A stretch of DNA of 64,000 nt from Paenibacillus sp. MSJ-34 (GTDB lineage Bacteria > Bacillota > Bacilli > Paenibacillales > Paenibacillaceae). This document shows positions 18,304-27,240 of the stretch, piece after piece; the stretch's first letter is position 1; every line of letters starts with the position of its first letter. The position numbers and the translations under genes are program-made. The notes under the pieces are model-generated. The model was given only the letters and a program-made list of their open reading frames with translations. It had not been told where the DNA came from and made no database searches. The stretch lies in the NCBI RefSeq assembly GCF_018918005.1, contig NZ_JAHLPR010000004.1, positions 1-64,000 of the forward strand. The letters run 5' to 3'.

Positions 18304-18510
18304 AAGGGAAACTGCTGGTTCAAATGCGCGTATACGGAGGTGCACGCACGCATGCCGTTAACCCGTTTTCTCAGTGCAAAGCAGATTTCCGACTTTTCGT
18401 GCATGAGTGCGCTTGATGGTGCTTGAACAGTTATCTACTACGCCGATATTTTTCGAATACCGGGGCAGTGCCATGTGCTTTTTTTGCACGTTCGACCTTC
18501 GTCTGATGTC

Positions 18511-18696
18511 CATTGGATTTTGTCCAATGGATTTTTCTTTTTAAGGCCATATTGCTATTCTTCATTGGATTTCGTCCAATGAAATCTTCATGAATGTGCC
18601 CGAAAGACGGTAAAAGGTGAGAATCCGTTGCATGTTTTCCAATAGAGGCGCGTGTCCAGCCATAAATCGGCGAATTGGATTGGATATTTTCCAATG
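18511..18696. repeat. Four-copy repeat element (two direct, two inverted, 52-bp period)
   Basis: Direct copies of CATTGGA-N5-TCCAAT start at 18511 and 18563. Inverted copies end at 18644 and 18696. Both pairs are 52 bp apart. Aligned copies share CATTGGA, an AT-rich five-base centre, TCCAAT and a downstream GATT. It lies in the gene-free 18188-18946 gap between the convergent 3' ends of nuoN and the lipoprotein gene. The first copy is followed by ATTTTTCTTTTT and could itself act as a terminator. Short ORFs here are not convincing genes. Confidence 0.75.
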
Positions 18697-18871
18697 GGGG
18701 CTGAGGAAGAGGCGATAAACGCCGGAACGATTCGGCAATCATTGAACGATGTGCACTGGCCCCGGCTTTTCCGCAACTTCCTCACGTCGTGCCTACACGC
18801 CGGGCTGATCGAAACGTGCGAGGGCCCGTATGGCGGCGATTACCGGCGATTTTTAGCAGCCGTATTAAGTT

Positions 18872-18899
18872 CTGAGCGACGGGGATTTCGACAGAAGGC
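18872..18899 (-). repeat. Solo copy of the 28-bp element, inverted
   Basis: CTGAGCGACGGGG through TTTCGACAGAAGGC, one base different from the reverse complement of the consensus. It begins immediately beyond the T-tract of the lipoprotein-gene terminator and reads in the direction of that minus-strand gene. Confidence 0.85.
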
Positions 18900-18900
18900 G

Positions 18901-18946
18901 AAAAAAAAGGGGTGCAGGGAGTTCAATACCCCGAGCCTTCCTGCAC
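18901..18946 (-). terminator. Terminator of the lipoprotein gene
   Basis: On the minus strand GTGCAGG and CCTGCAC pair immediately after the stop codon, followed by a run of eight T residues (A-run at 18901-18908 on the plus strand). The loop is about 20 bases with further partial pairing. Confidence 0.78.
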
Positions 18947-19447
18947 TCATTCCATCAACGCACCAAACCAATCGGCAGCATTGAAATTATCGTAGTCGAC
19001 TTTCCAAGCTCCTCCTTCCTTCACAAGCGTAATTCTGCCTTCCATCTTCAAAGCTTTTGCATCGCCAACGTTCTCATTTTGAAATGTTACGTTCACGCCA
19101 TAGTCAAGCTCAACCCTTCCCTCCTCTTTAGAAAATACGGAAAATGTCAAATCGTCCAAAGCCGGCGCTGCCTTCAACTTGTTAGATAGCTGTACGGGCA
19201 ATATTAATGTGCGGTTTCTGGTCTGGTAATCCAAATACTTATCCGTTAGGAACGGCGCCATCACTTCCCTGGCTTGGCCGACGACTTCGGGCGTCGCGTT
19301 GCCGGCGTAATCGTAATGGCTTGCGTCAAATTGGGCTCGCTTATATTCGGTCGCTAATCGAATCGCGTCGTCCGTTTTGTTCGCGCATGAAATGAGCAAC
19401 GAAACAACAAGACATAAAAGCGTCAAATCAACAACAGGCTTTCTCAT
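18947..19447 (-). CDS. Small lipoprotein of unknown function
   Basis: A 166-residue protein with a lipoprotein signal: positively charged MRKP, a hydrophobic core, then the lipobox ISC. The mature part is a mixed alpha/beta domain that ends EGGAWKVDYDNFNAADWF, which resembles the end of NTF2/SnoaL-like folds. That match is by eye only and no family is recognised. The gene is monocistronic, with GGGAGGGG before the start, a TATAAT-like -10 at 19474-19479 on the minus strand, and its own terminator. Confidence 0.8.
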   Translation of the reverse strand: MRKPVVDLTLLCLVVSLLISCANKTDDAIRLATEYKRAQFDASHYDYAGNATPEVVGQAREVMAPFLTDKYLDYQTRNRTLILPVQLSNKLKAAPALDDLTFSVFSKEEGRVELDYGVNVTFQNENVGDAKALKMEGRITLVKEGGAWKVDYDNFNAADWFGALME

Positions 19448-19598
19448 CCGTATTGCCCCTCCCTTTTTCCACTATTATACAGTACTGGTTACGAAAATTT
19501 AACCGTGCAAAATATTGCGCTTCTTAGAGGGATTGCTCGAGCCGATATCGAAATAGTTAAGGCTGAGTGAAAAATACCGTATATCTTCACGGAGTTAG

Positions 19599-22475
19599 AT
19601 GGAGAACGTAATGAAAACAATGGTAAGGCAACTGGCAATCATCGGACTGGCGCTTATGCTGCTCGTTACTCTCTGCTTCGAACCGGTTTCGAACGCAATG
19701 GGAGGCGGGGAATCCAAGCCTTATAACGAAGAACGAATCCACGCCGAGCCGGACGCCAATCCGGACGCGGATCCGAGCATGGATGAAGATGAAATTGATT
19801 CGCACTCATGGATTCTGAAATGGAACGATAAAGGGCCCGATGCTCAGTTATTGAAGTCGACCGACATCGTCCGCACCCATGACGAAATGAACGTGATTGT
19901 GGCGAAACCGAACGAAGGGACGGACGAGAGGGAGTGGCTGGAGCATGCCGAACGATCGGCGCATGTCGAATATGTGCAGAAAAACCAGAAAGTTCGCATC
20001 TCCGCGCTTCCGAGCGATCCTTATTTCAACAGCCAAGAGTATTTGCGGGAAATCCGGGCGGGAACCGCTTGGGATTTCTATCATGACAATACCGACGTGA
20101 CGATCGCGCTGGTGGATACGGGCGTAGATTTGGATCACCCCGATTTGAAGGACAATCTGGTCGAAGGAATCAATCTGCTTAACGAAAGCCGTCCTCCGCA
20201 AGACGATAACGGGCACGGAACGAATGTGGCGGGGGTCGTCGCTGCTGTCGGCAATAACGAGAAAGGAACGACGGGCATTTTATGGTCCGCTCGGATGATG
20301 CCCATTAAGGCGCTCGACCGGCAAGGAGCGGGAGACGAGGACAAGCTTGGGGAAGGAATTAAATATGCGGTCGATCATGGGGCGAAAATTGTCATATTGT
20401 CCGTAGGATTGTACCGCTATTCGCATTATTTGGAGGAGATCGTCAACTATGCGGAGCAGAAAGGGGTGCTGCTCGTTGCGGCAACCGGGAACGATGCCAA
20501 CGTTCTGGGGGATAAAGTGGCGATCAAATATCCCGCGGCGTACCCGTTCGTTCTCGCCGTTGGCGGCAGTGACGGGAACAAAGCGGAGCCCCGCTCGAAT
20601 TACGGGCCGGAAATGGATGTCGTCGCCCCGTGGAGAGTATATACGACGGCGCTGGACGGCGCGTATACGGCTCAAGAGGGAACGTCGATGGCGGCCCCGC
20701 AGGTTGCAGCCGTCGCCGCGCTCATATGGGCGAAATATCCCGATTACGAACCATATCAAATTCGCAACTTGATAAGGCAGACGGCTCAAGATATCGGGGA
20801 GAAGGGCTGGGATCCCCGCACGGGATACGGGTTGCTTCGGGCGGATCGCGCGCTGACGTCGCCGCCAAAAAGCGACATTTACGGCGATAACGGCAGCAGG
20901 GACAAAGCTGCGCCCTTTCCGATCGACACGGCGCTTTATTCTGCGTTAAGCGGCGGCAATGATACGGATTGGTTTCGCGTCGACGCCCCATATGACGGAA
21001 CGTTGCAATTGCAATTCGGCATGCTGGAAGGAGATGAGCCGGTCGAGCTTACCTATTTCCAAGGAAATAAAGCGGAAGGACGACTCCTAAGCGATTTTTT
21101 CGATCAAAGAAAGGGCACGATCCCTTTGAAGAAAGGGGAAAATTATATTCAATTGCGACTCAAGAACCGAGATGCGGCACATGGAGTCCAATACAGGTTA
21201 GTGTCGAAATTTGCCGTTTATGAAGATGCGTACGGCAAGAACGATACGCAGCAGCGTGCGTTTAAGCTGCCGACCCGCAGCCAGGAAGTGGTGGGCACGT
21301 TCAGCCGCGAAGGGCATGTCTCCTGGTTCGCCTTCGAGGTGACGAAGCGGGGAACGCTCCGGTTGGAGCTGGAAACGGATTCGGTTCGCGTCGACCCGGC
21401 CATGACGTTTCGAGGGCCGAACACGGATACGATTACCGTCGACGCGCATGGGGAAGATAAGGGAGAGGGGGAATATATAACTTTGCCTAATCTTGCCCCC
21501 GGCACGTACTATATCTCGGTCTATAACGCCATCTCGGCCAAGCCGAGGCCGGTAGCGGCGGAATTCAAGCTGTCGATTGAGTATATTACCAAATTTACGG
21601 ATCCGAACGAACCGAACGACAAAAGCTATCAAGCGGTGACGATGGCGTTCGATACCGATTACTTGGGCGTGTTCTCAAGCGATGACGATGTCGACTGGTT
21701 TAAATTTCAAGTCGATGCCCGCAGCTATGTCACGTTGGAAGTGAGCCGCATCCCGGCGAATCGAATCGTCAAAATGAATGTTTACGACCGGCGGCAGAAA
21801 TTGATTAATTCTTACGCCAACAAAGCGGGGAACAGCTCGCTAAGAGCGTCGGGGACGTTTGGGCCGGGAACGTACTTGGTTAAATTGACGGCAGACAGCA
21901 TGTTCGACCAGCAATATTATCAATTGAAAGCGAAAGCCGAAACGTTGGTTTCCGGATACCGTGACATTGAAGGCCATTGGGCGGAAAAAGCGATCTCCGC
22001 GCTAACCGCCAAAAATTGGATCAACGGTTACGAGCAGCTGCGGTTCGAGCCGGATCGAGTCATTACACGAGCCGAAGCCGTTGCGGTGTTGTCGAAAGCT
22101 TTCCAACTTAAGGAGAGCAGGCCGCAACGATTCACCGACGTGCCGAAGAACCATTGGGCGTACGACGCGATTGCGCGGGCGACAGCATCCGGCATCGTGT
22201 CCGGGTACTCGGAAATGTCCTTCCGGCCGAACCGCTACGTCACCCGCGCCGAGATGACGGTGATGATCGGAAATGCGTTAGGAATTAAGCCGGGCTCGAT
22301 TACCGCGCAACCTTACACAGACGTTTCCCGTACTTATTGGGCCGCGCCGATGCTGGCCGCGATGAAGGGGCGAGGCTTGATTCGCGGATACGGAGACGAA
22401 ACGTTTAAACCGGACAGCGCGGCGAGCCGGGCGGAATTTACATCGATGCTGTACGATATATTAATACGGAAATAA
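19599..22475 (+). CDS. Cell-surface subtilisin-family serine protease with C-terminal SLH domains
   Basis: The protein has 958 residues. A signal peptide spans about 1-34, followed by an acidic Asp/Pro stretch and a propeptide-like region to about 140. The S8 catalytic domain carries Asp173 (LVDTGVDLDHPDL), His206 (NGHGTNVAG), oxyanion Asn298 (AATGND) and Ser363 (GTSMAAPQ). Residues 420-785 contain beta-sandwich modules of the bacterial pre-peptidase C-terminal type, each with a DDVDWFKF/DTDWFRV signature. Three SLH domains fill about 790-958 and should bind pyruvylated wall polymer, tying it to csaB at 35836. A second ATG at 19611 with GGAG upstream is a possible alternative start. Confidence 0.93.
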   Translation: MENVMKTMVRQLAIIGLALMLLVTLCFEPVSNAMGGGESKPYNEERIHAEPDANPDADPSMDEDEIDSHSWILKWNDKGPDAQLLKSTDIVRTHDEMNVIVAKPNEGTDEREWLEHAERSAHVEYVQKNQKVRISALPSDPYFNSQEYLREIRAGTAWDFYHDNTDVTIALVDTGVDLDHPDLKDNLVEGINLLNESRPPQDDNGHGTNVAGVVAAVGNNEKGTTGILWSARMMPIKALDRQGAGDEDKLGEGIKYAVDHGAKIVILSVGLYRYSHYLEEIVNYAEQKGVLLVAATGNDANVLGDKVAIKYPAAYPFVLAVGGSDGNKAEPRSNYGPEMDVVAPWRVYTTALDGAYTAQEGTSMAAPQVAAVAALIWAKYPDYEPYQIRNLIRQTAQDIGEKGWDPRTGYGLLRADRALTSPPKSDIYGDNGSRDKAAPFPIDTALYSALSGGNDTDWFRVDAPYDGTLQLQFGMLEGDEPVELTYFQGNKAEGRLLSDFFDQRKGTIPLKKGENYIQLRLKNRDAAHGVQYRLVSKFAVYEDAYGKNDTQQRAFKLPTRSQEVVGTFSREGHVSWFAFEVTKRGTLRLELETDSVRVDPAMTFRGPNTDTITVDAHGEDKGEGEYITLPNLAPGTYYISVYNAISAKPRPVAAEFKLSIEYITKFTDPNEPNDKSYQAVTMAFDTDYLGVFSSDDDVDWFKFQVDARSYVTLEVSRIPANRIVKMNVYDRRQKLINSYANKAGNSSLRASGTFGPGTYLVKLTADSMFDQQYYQLKAKAETLVSGYRDIEGHWAEKAISALTAKNWINGYEQLRFEPDRVITRAEAVAVLSKAFQLKESRPQRFTDVPKNHWAYDAIARATASGIVSGYSEMSFRPNRYVTRAEMTVMIGNALGIKPGSITAQPYTDVSRTYWAAPMLAAMKGRGLIRGYGDETFKPDSAASRAEFTSMLYDILIRK

Positions 22476-22570
22476 GCGGAGGCCTTCTGCCGGAGCGGCC
22501 CCAATAAGGCGGCATGCCGGCATGAGGTAAAATCCGCTGTAAACAAAAGGATAGGAGGCGAAAACGCATC

Positions 22571-22819
22571 ATGGACGACCGGGGAATTTCCGCGGCGATG
22601 GGCTTGAACGGATTGGTCTCGATTATCGTTACCCTTGCATGCATAGCTTTAGCTTGGTGGGCGCTGCAGACGTTAAAATTGGACTTGTTGATCCGCCGTC
22701 CGAAAAGTCCGCAGGCGAAGCTGCTCTATTTATTTCTGGCCGTCATTGTCGGGCGCTGGGTTGCCGAGTTTATTTTGCAGTATTGGCAATGGACGCAGCA
22801 GCTTCGCTGGATGTTTTGA
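22571..22819 (+). CDS. DUF1146 family small membrane protein (YwzB-like)
   Basis: An 82-residue protein with two hydrophobic segments (about 11-31 and 47-66) and a charged loop between them, matching the DUF1146 profile. In Bacillus the homologue ywzB also sits near murAA, and here murA follows 260 bp later. AGGAGG lies about 12 bases before the ATG, slightly far. Function is unknown. The preceding 22476-22570 spacer contains a CATGCCGGCATG palindrome but no clear terminator. Confidence 0.85.
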   Translation: MDDRGISAAMGLNGLVSIIVTLACIALAWWALQTLKLDLLIRRPKSPQAKLLYLFLAVIVGRWVAEFILQYWQWTQQLRWMF

Positions 22820-23079
22820 GAGGTTGGCGCGGAAAAGCCGACTTTTTGAACGCGCAATGAAACGAGAAATGACGCGAGTGAAACGAAAATGTCGAATAAC
22901 ATCGAACTTTTGTGTTAACAATGGTTAATACAACGGTAAATCGAGAAAATAACGCTTGTTACCTTATATGCTGGGATGGTATTATGTATCTTGGGTAAAA
23001 CACAGGAAACGCAACAAATGTCATATTCTGCTGTATTTTGAAAACGTAAAGGTAAAAAACTCGCGCGGAGGGAAACAGA

Positions 23080-24420
23080 ATGAGCAAATTTATCGTCCGC
23101 GGCGGCAAACGGTTATCCGGAAGCGTACGCGTTAATGGAGCGAAAAACTCCGTGCTTCCGATTATCGCTGCCTCTCTCTTGGGGGAAGTAGGAGAAAGCG
23201 TAATTTGCGACGCTCCTCCACTCGACGATGTTATGACGATTAGCAAAGTGCTCGAAACACTCGGAGCCGATATTACATATCAAAACGAAATCATTCGCGT
23301 CAATGCGGAACGCTTATCCTCCTGCGAAGCGCCATATGAATTTGTCCGAAAAATGCGCGCATCCTTTCTTGTGATGGGCCCGCTCTTGGCCCGCGAAGGA
23401 TATGCGCGAATTTCGCTGCCCGGCGGCTGCGCAATCGGTACAAGACCGATCGATCAGCATCTGAAAGGGTTTGAAGCGATGGGGGCGGAGATCGGCCTCG
23501 GACAAGGATATATTGAAGCGAAAGTCAAAGGGCGATTGAAAGGCGCGAAAATTTATTTGGATGTAGCAAGCGTCGGCGCAACCGAAAACATTATGATGGC
23601 CGCCACCTTGTCGGAAGGAACGACGACGATTGAAAATGCGGCGAAAGAGCCGGAAATCGTCGATTTGGCCAACTATTTGAATGCGATGGGCGCCAAAGTG
23701 CGCGGAGCCGGAACCGGCGTCGTTCGGATTGAAGGCGTTGACAAGCTCCGCGGCGCGAAGCATTCGGTCATTCCGGATCGCGTGGAGGCGGGAACGTATA
23801 TGATCGCGGCTGCCATAACCGGCGGCGACGTCTATGTTGAAGGGGCGATCGCCGATCATTTGGGCCCGGTCATTTCGAAAATGCAGGAGATGGGCGTGAC
23901 GATCGAACCGGACGAGAACGGAATTCGCGTGCGCGCGGATCGGCCGCTTAAATCGGTAGACGTCAAGACGTTGCCTTATCCGGGTTTCCCGACCGATATG
24001 CAATCGCAAATGATGGCCTTATTGATGGTTTCGGAAGGCACGAGCGTCGTGACGGAAACGGTATTCGAGAATCGTTTCATGCATGTGGACGAATTCATTA
24101 ATCTGAACGGGCAAATTAAAGTCGAAGGCCGTACCGCCGTTGTCAGCGGCGGCATGAAATTGGTGGGCGCCAAAGTATGCGCGACCGATTTGCGGGCCGG
24201 AGCCGCGCTCATCTGCGCGGGGCTGGCTGCCGAAGGCACGACGGAAATTACCGGCACGCATCATATCGATCGCGGATACGTCAATATTGCGGAGAAGCTC
24301 TCGCAATTGGGCGCCGACATTTGGCGAATTACGGCGGAAGAACCGGTATTCGAACCGGAAGTCGAGAAAACGAAGGAACAAGACGTCAAACTGTTTAAAG
24401 TACAACCTACATGGGCATAA
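23080..24420 (+). CDS. murA: UDP-N-acetylglucosamine 1-carboxyvinyltransferase
   Basis: The first committed enzyme of peptidoglycan synthesis, transferring enolpyruvate from PEP to UDP-GlcNAc in the cytoplasm. The protein has 446 residues. Lys22 in the GAKNSVLP motif and Cys117 in [11 protein letters not shown] are the catalytic residues, and the Cys implies a fosfomycin-sensitive type. GGAGGG precedes the ATG. The tail after about residue 425 is Lys/Glu-rich and longer than in minimal MurA proteins. A terminator follows. Confidence 0.97.
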   Translation: MSKFIVRGGKRLSGSVRVNGAKNSVLPIIAASLLGEVGESVICDAPPLDDVMTISKVLETLGADITYQNEIIRVNAERLSSCEAPYEFVRKMRASFLVMGPLLAREGYARISLPGGCAIGTRPIDQHLKGFEAMGAEIGLGQGYIEAKVKGRLKGAKIYLDVASVGATENIMMAATLSEGTTTIENAAKEPEIVDLANYLNAMGAKVRGAGTGVVRIEGVDKLRGAKHSVIPDRVEAGTYMIAAAITGGDVYVEGAIADHLGPVISKMQEMGVTIEPDENGIRVRADRPLKSVDVKTLPYPGFPTDMQSQMMALLMVSEGTSVVTETVFENRFMHVDEFINLNGQIKVEGRTAVVSGGMKLVGAKVCATDLRAGAALICAGLAAEGTTEITGTHHIDRGYVNIAEKLSQLGADIWRITAEEPVFEPEVEKTKEQDVKLFKVQPTWA

Positions 24421-24433
24421 TACACAAATAAGA

Positions 24434-24466
24434 AGATCGAAACGGCTATCGTTTCGGTCTTTTATT
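24434..24466 (+). terminator. Terminator of murA
   Basis: AGA-CGAAACG pairs with CGTTTCG-TCT across CTAT with one mismatch, followed by TTTATTTT. Confidence 0.85.
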
Positions 24467-24565
24467 TTAGTTCTAGCTTGTCTGTAAAGCTCATATCTAT
24501 TTAATGAGAAATTCATATAACTATGGATCGGGCAAATCGCTAGAAACAGCTCACGGAGGATGACA

Positions 24566-25678
24566 ATGAGACGTATTGAATTCAACTTTCGCGGCGGCGG
24601 AAGAGCGTTCCGGCGCGCCTGCGGCAAAATCCCCCCGGGAGGGTGGATCGCGATGTGGGCCGCGGGATTAATAGGAACGGCTCTCTGCATTCCGCTGCTA
24701 TTGGTCGACGACGTTCCGGTCCGGCAATACCATTCGGCGGGGCAACTGGCACAGACTGCGCCGAAGGAGAAGACGGAAATTGGTAGAGAGACGGAGATGG
24801 AAATCGAAGTGCGCGTCTATGTAACGAAGGAGAATGCGATTGAAACGGTAGCATTGAACGATTATGTCCGCGGCGTCGTCGCGGCCGAGATGCCGGCCGA
24901 TTTCGAGCTAGAAGCGTTAAAGGCGCAAGCGATCGCGGCCCGCACTTATATCGTCCGCCGGTTAGCCGCCGGCGACAGGAGCGGCGTCCCTGTCGAGGGG
25001 GCGGATATTACCGACACCGTTGCGCATCAAGCGTACATTTCCCAGAAGGGGGCCGCGCGGGGAACGGCCGACAGCGCCGGACAAGACCGGATCGGCCGGG
25101 CGGTGGCGGAAACGGGCGATACGATTATGACATACCGGAACGAACCGATCGAGGCGGTCTTTTTCTCTACCAGCAACGGATATACGGAAAATTCGGAAGA
25201 CTACTGGCAGCAAAAGATTCCGTATCTTCGCAGCGTTTCCAGCCCGTGGGACAAGTCGCTGGCTCCGAATTACGAGGAAACGGTGACGATGCCGGTTTCC
25301 GATTTTTTGCAAAAGCTGAATCTCGATTCGGCGGCCGTCCCGGCGTTCGGAAATAAGGCCGGGGGAAAGGGGGCCATTCGCGTCTTGGAAAGGACGAAAG
25401 GGCGCCGCATCAAGCAAATCCAAATCGGAGGGCAATCGTTCAGCGGGAGAGAGGTTCGCGAAAAGCTAGGTTTGAGATCCTCCCATTTCACTTGGTCTAT
25501 CGACGGCGCGAATATACGGATTACGACTTACGGCAACGGCCACGGCGTCGGCATGAGCCAATGGGGGGCCAACGGGATGGCGAAGGAAGGGAAAACGGCG
25601 CAGCAAATTTTGCAACATTATTATACGGGAATTCAATTCGAGAAAGCTTCGAATATATTACGGAACGGTTCCAAGTAG
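24566..25678 (+). CDS. spoIID: Stage II sporulation protein D (cell wall hydrolase)
   Basis: The protein has 370 residues. The ATG at 24566 is chosen because GGAGG at 24555-24559 lies six bases upstream, while an ATG at 24560 would touch the ribosome binding site. There is an N-terminal transmembrane segment at about residues 30-50, then the SpoIID/LytB domain with NDYVRGVVAAEMPADFELEALKAQAIAARTY and, near the end, GHGVGMSQWGANGMAKEG. SpoIID is a lytic transglycosylase acting with SpoIIP during engulfment. A CATATAAC at 24514-24521 resembles a sigma-E -10, but the -35 spacing is poor. Confidence 0.95.
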   Translation: MRRIEFNFRGGGRAFRRACGKIPPGGWIAMWAAGLIGTALCIPLLLVDDVPVRQYHSAGQLAQTAPKEKTEIGRETEMEIEVRVYVTKENAIETVALNDYVRGVVAAEMPADFELEALKAQAIAARTYIVRRLAAGDRSGVPVEGADITDTVAHQAYISQKGAARGTADSAGQDRIGRAVAETGDTIMTYRNEPIEAVFFSTSNGYTENSEDYWQQKIPYLRSVSSPWDKSLAPNYEETVTMPVSDFLQKLNLDSAAVPAFGNKAGGKGAIRVLERTKGRRIKQIQIGGQSFSGREVREKLGLRSSHFTWSIDGANIRITTYGNGHGVGMSQWGANGMAKEGKTAQQILQHYYTGIQFEKASNILRNGSK

Positions 25679-25774
25679 GGTCGGATGCGTTGCTCCATCC
25701 CGCACGGGAAGCGGCTTTAGGAAAGCGCGGATACTCTATTGGAATAGCAATCTTAAAAATTAGTTTGATAACAG

Positions 25775-25803
25775 GTATAAAAGTGTTCGCCGCGGTAACA
25801 ATG
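25775..25803 (+). promoter_or_regulatory. Probable sigma-F promoter of spoIIQ
   Basis: GTATA at 25775-25779 and GGTAACAATG at 25794-25803 match the sigma-F -35 (GYATA) and -10 (GGNNANANTR). The 14-bp spacing is slightly short. spoIIQ is sigma-F dependent in Bacillus subtilis, which supports the call. Confidence 0.65.
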
Positions 25804-25823
25804 GTTACTGAGGTGATATGCAA

Positions 25824-26564
25824 ATGAATGAACAAAACAAATCGAAGCAAGTCCACGAAGACGCTTCTAAATCGATCTCGGGAGCGGCGGCTGTAAAGCC
25901 TTCTTCATGGAAAAGGATGTTGTCGAAAAAATGGGTCTTTCCTGCAGTGTACATGGCAGCTATCGCAATCTTAGTAACCGTATTTTTCGTCTACCAGGGT
26001 GCTAGAACGAAGGACAACCCTGAGCTCAGCTTGAATACCATCAATGAAAACGTAGACGCGGTTACGACGGGGAACGAAGCGGCGACAGATCCGGAGCATA
26101 CCGAAACGGCGGCAAATGTGGAACCGTTAGGCTGGCCGGTGAAAAACCGGGACGAAGTCAAGGTCGTCATGCCATTCTATGATACGGACGCTTCGGCGGA
26201 AGTACATAAAGAGGCGATGGTTCAGTACAACGATACGTTCACGCCGAACGTAGGGATCGACTTGGGCCGCGAAGACGGCAAGACGTTCCAAGTAACGGCC
26301 GCACTGGACGGAACGGTTACGCAAGTGCAGAACCATCCGATTCTCGGCAACGTCGTTGAAATTACGCACGCGAACAATGTGAAGACGGTATACCAAAGCT
26401 TGGCCGACGACGTGGCGGTCAAAGAAGGCGATGAAGTGAAAAAAGGCGATCCGATCGCTTCCGCGGGACGCAACGAGCTTGAAAAAGACTTGGGCGCGCA
26501 TCTTCACTTCGAAGTGTATCAAAACGGCAAAGTGGTCAATCCGGAACCGTTGCTTCAAAAATAA
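25824..26564 (+). CDS. spoIIQ: Stage II sporulation protein Q, LytM-like domain
   Basis: A 246-residue forespore membrane protein that pairs with SpoIIIAH to link forespore and mother cell during engulfment. The ATG at 25824 fits GAGGTG upstream; one at 25818 is too close. A transmembrane segment lies at about 38-58, followed by a linker and an M23/LytM domain. The HLHFEV zinc motif is intact, but the first ligand position reads PNVGIDLG, with Asn in place of the usual His of HxGxD. This predicts a non-catalytic, structural domain as in Bacillus SpoIIQ. Confidence 0.92.
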   Translation: MNEQNKSKQVHEDASKSISGAAAVKPSSWKRMLSKKWVFPAVYMAAIAILVTVFFVYQGARTKDNPELSLNTINENVDAVTTGNEAATDPEHTETAANVEPLGWPVKNRDEVKVVMPFYDTDASAEVHKEAMVQYNDTFTPNVGIDLGREDGKTFQVTAALDGTVTQVQNHPILGNVVEITHANNVKTVYQSLADDVAVKEGDEVKKGDPIASAGRNELEKDLGAHLHFEVYQNGKVVNPEPLLQK

Positions 26565-26595
26565 GCAGTCTTTCCGGACAGGATCCGGGTTTCGG

Positions 26596-26614
26596 GAAAT
26601 TCCCGGGGAATTTC
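26596..26614. other. Perfect 19-bp palindrome downstream of spoIIQ
   Basis: GAAATTCCC, a central G, then GGGAATTTC. With a one-base centre it is not a usual RNA hairpin and has no T-run, so it may be a protein-binding site. Its role is unknown. Confidence 0.5.
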
Positions 26615-26652
26615 TTGAACAAACATAGGAAAATGCAGCGTTTCAGCCGTCG

Positions 26653-26681
26653 GGGCAGGGGGGAAACCCCTCTGTCCTTTT
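26653..26681 (+). terminator. Terminator of spoIIQ
   Basis: GGGCAGGGG and following GG pair with CCCCTCTGTCC (eleven pairs with two G-U) around an AAA loop, followed by TTTT. Confidence 0.82.
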
Positions 26682-26735
26682 GGCATGTCCCGAAAAAATT
26701 TGTACAGATTTGAGCTTGTCAGGCTTGGAAACAAA

Positions 26736-26763
26736 GAATATATAGGCACGCCCCTCATATAAT
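26736..26763 (+). promoter_or_regulatory. Sigma-E promoter of spoIIID
   Basis: GAATAT at 26736-26741, 14 bp, then CATATAAT at 26756-26763. This is a close match to the sigma-E consensus (ATA-centred -35, CATACAAT-like -10) and lies 33 bp before the start. spoIIID is sigma-E dependent in Bacillus. Confidence 0.85.
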
Positions 26764-26796
26764 GTACCAAACTATCTCGAGTAGGGAGGCGGGAGC

Positions 26797-27084
26797 GTGC
26801 ACGATTACATCAAAGAGCGAACCATTAAAATTGGGCGTTGTATCGTTGAAACCAAACATACGGTTCGTACCATTGCGAAAGAGTTTGGAGTATCGAAAAG
26901 CACGGTGCACAAAGATTTAACCGAGCGTTTACCGGAGATTAATCCGGATTTGGCGGATCAGGTTAAGCACATTCTCGAATACCACAAATCGATTCGACAT
27001 TTGCGGGGAGGAGAGGCAACGAAAATTAAGTATAAAAAGTCGAGCGGCAAAAAACGCGAAGTCATCACCGCTGGAAAATCTTAA
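26797..27084 (+). CDS. spoIIID: Sporulation transcriptional regulator SpoIIID
   Basis: A 95-residue mother-cell DNA-binding protein that switches genes between the sigma-E and sigma-K stages. The GTG start follows GGGAGGCGGGA. The helix-turn-helix lies at about residues 23-44 (TVRTIAKEFGVSKSTVHKDL), and the basic C-terminal tail KIKYKKSSGKKRE fits the second DNA-contact element. The spoIIID-mbl order is conserved with Bacillus. Confidence 0.96.
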   Translation: MHDYIKERTIKIGRCIVETKHTVRTIAKEFGVSKSTVHKDLTERLPEINPDLADQVKHILEYHKSIRHLRGGEATKIKYKKSSGKKREVITAGKS

Positions 27085-27240
27085 GAAGAATATGGAGAAG
27101 TGCGAGAGCAAGCAATAGTCATTGTGTAACCCGCCCAAAGTATGATATGTTTAGAAAATAGTAAATAATGTGCAGGAATTTCCCGGTAAATGTCGAAGTT
27201 TATGACTTACTAATATTTTACTTTGGAGGCCAATGTAATC

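Noticed and set aside
18652-18984. 110-residue plus-strand ORF
   Set aside because: It spans a four-copy repeat, a 28-bp element and the terminator of the opposite gene, with no ribosome binding site.
22929-23079. Promoter for murA
   Set aside because: Several AT-rich stretches exist, but none gives a convincing -35/-10 pair at 16-18 bp.
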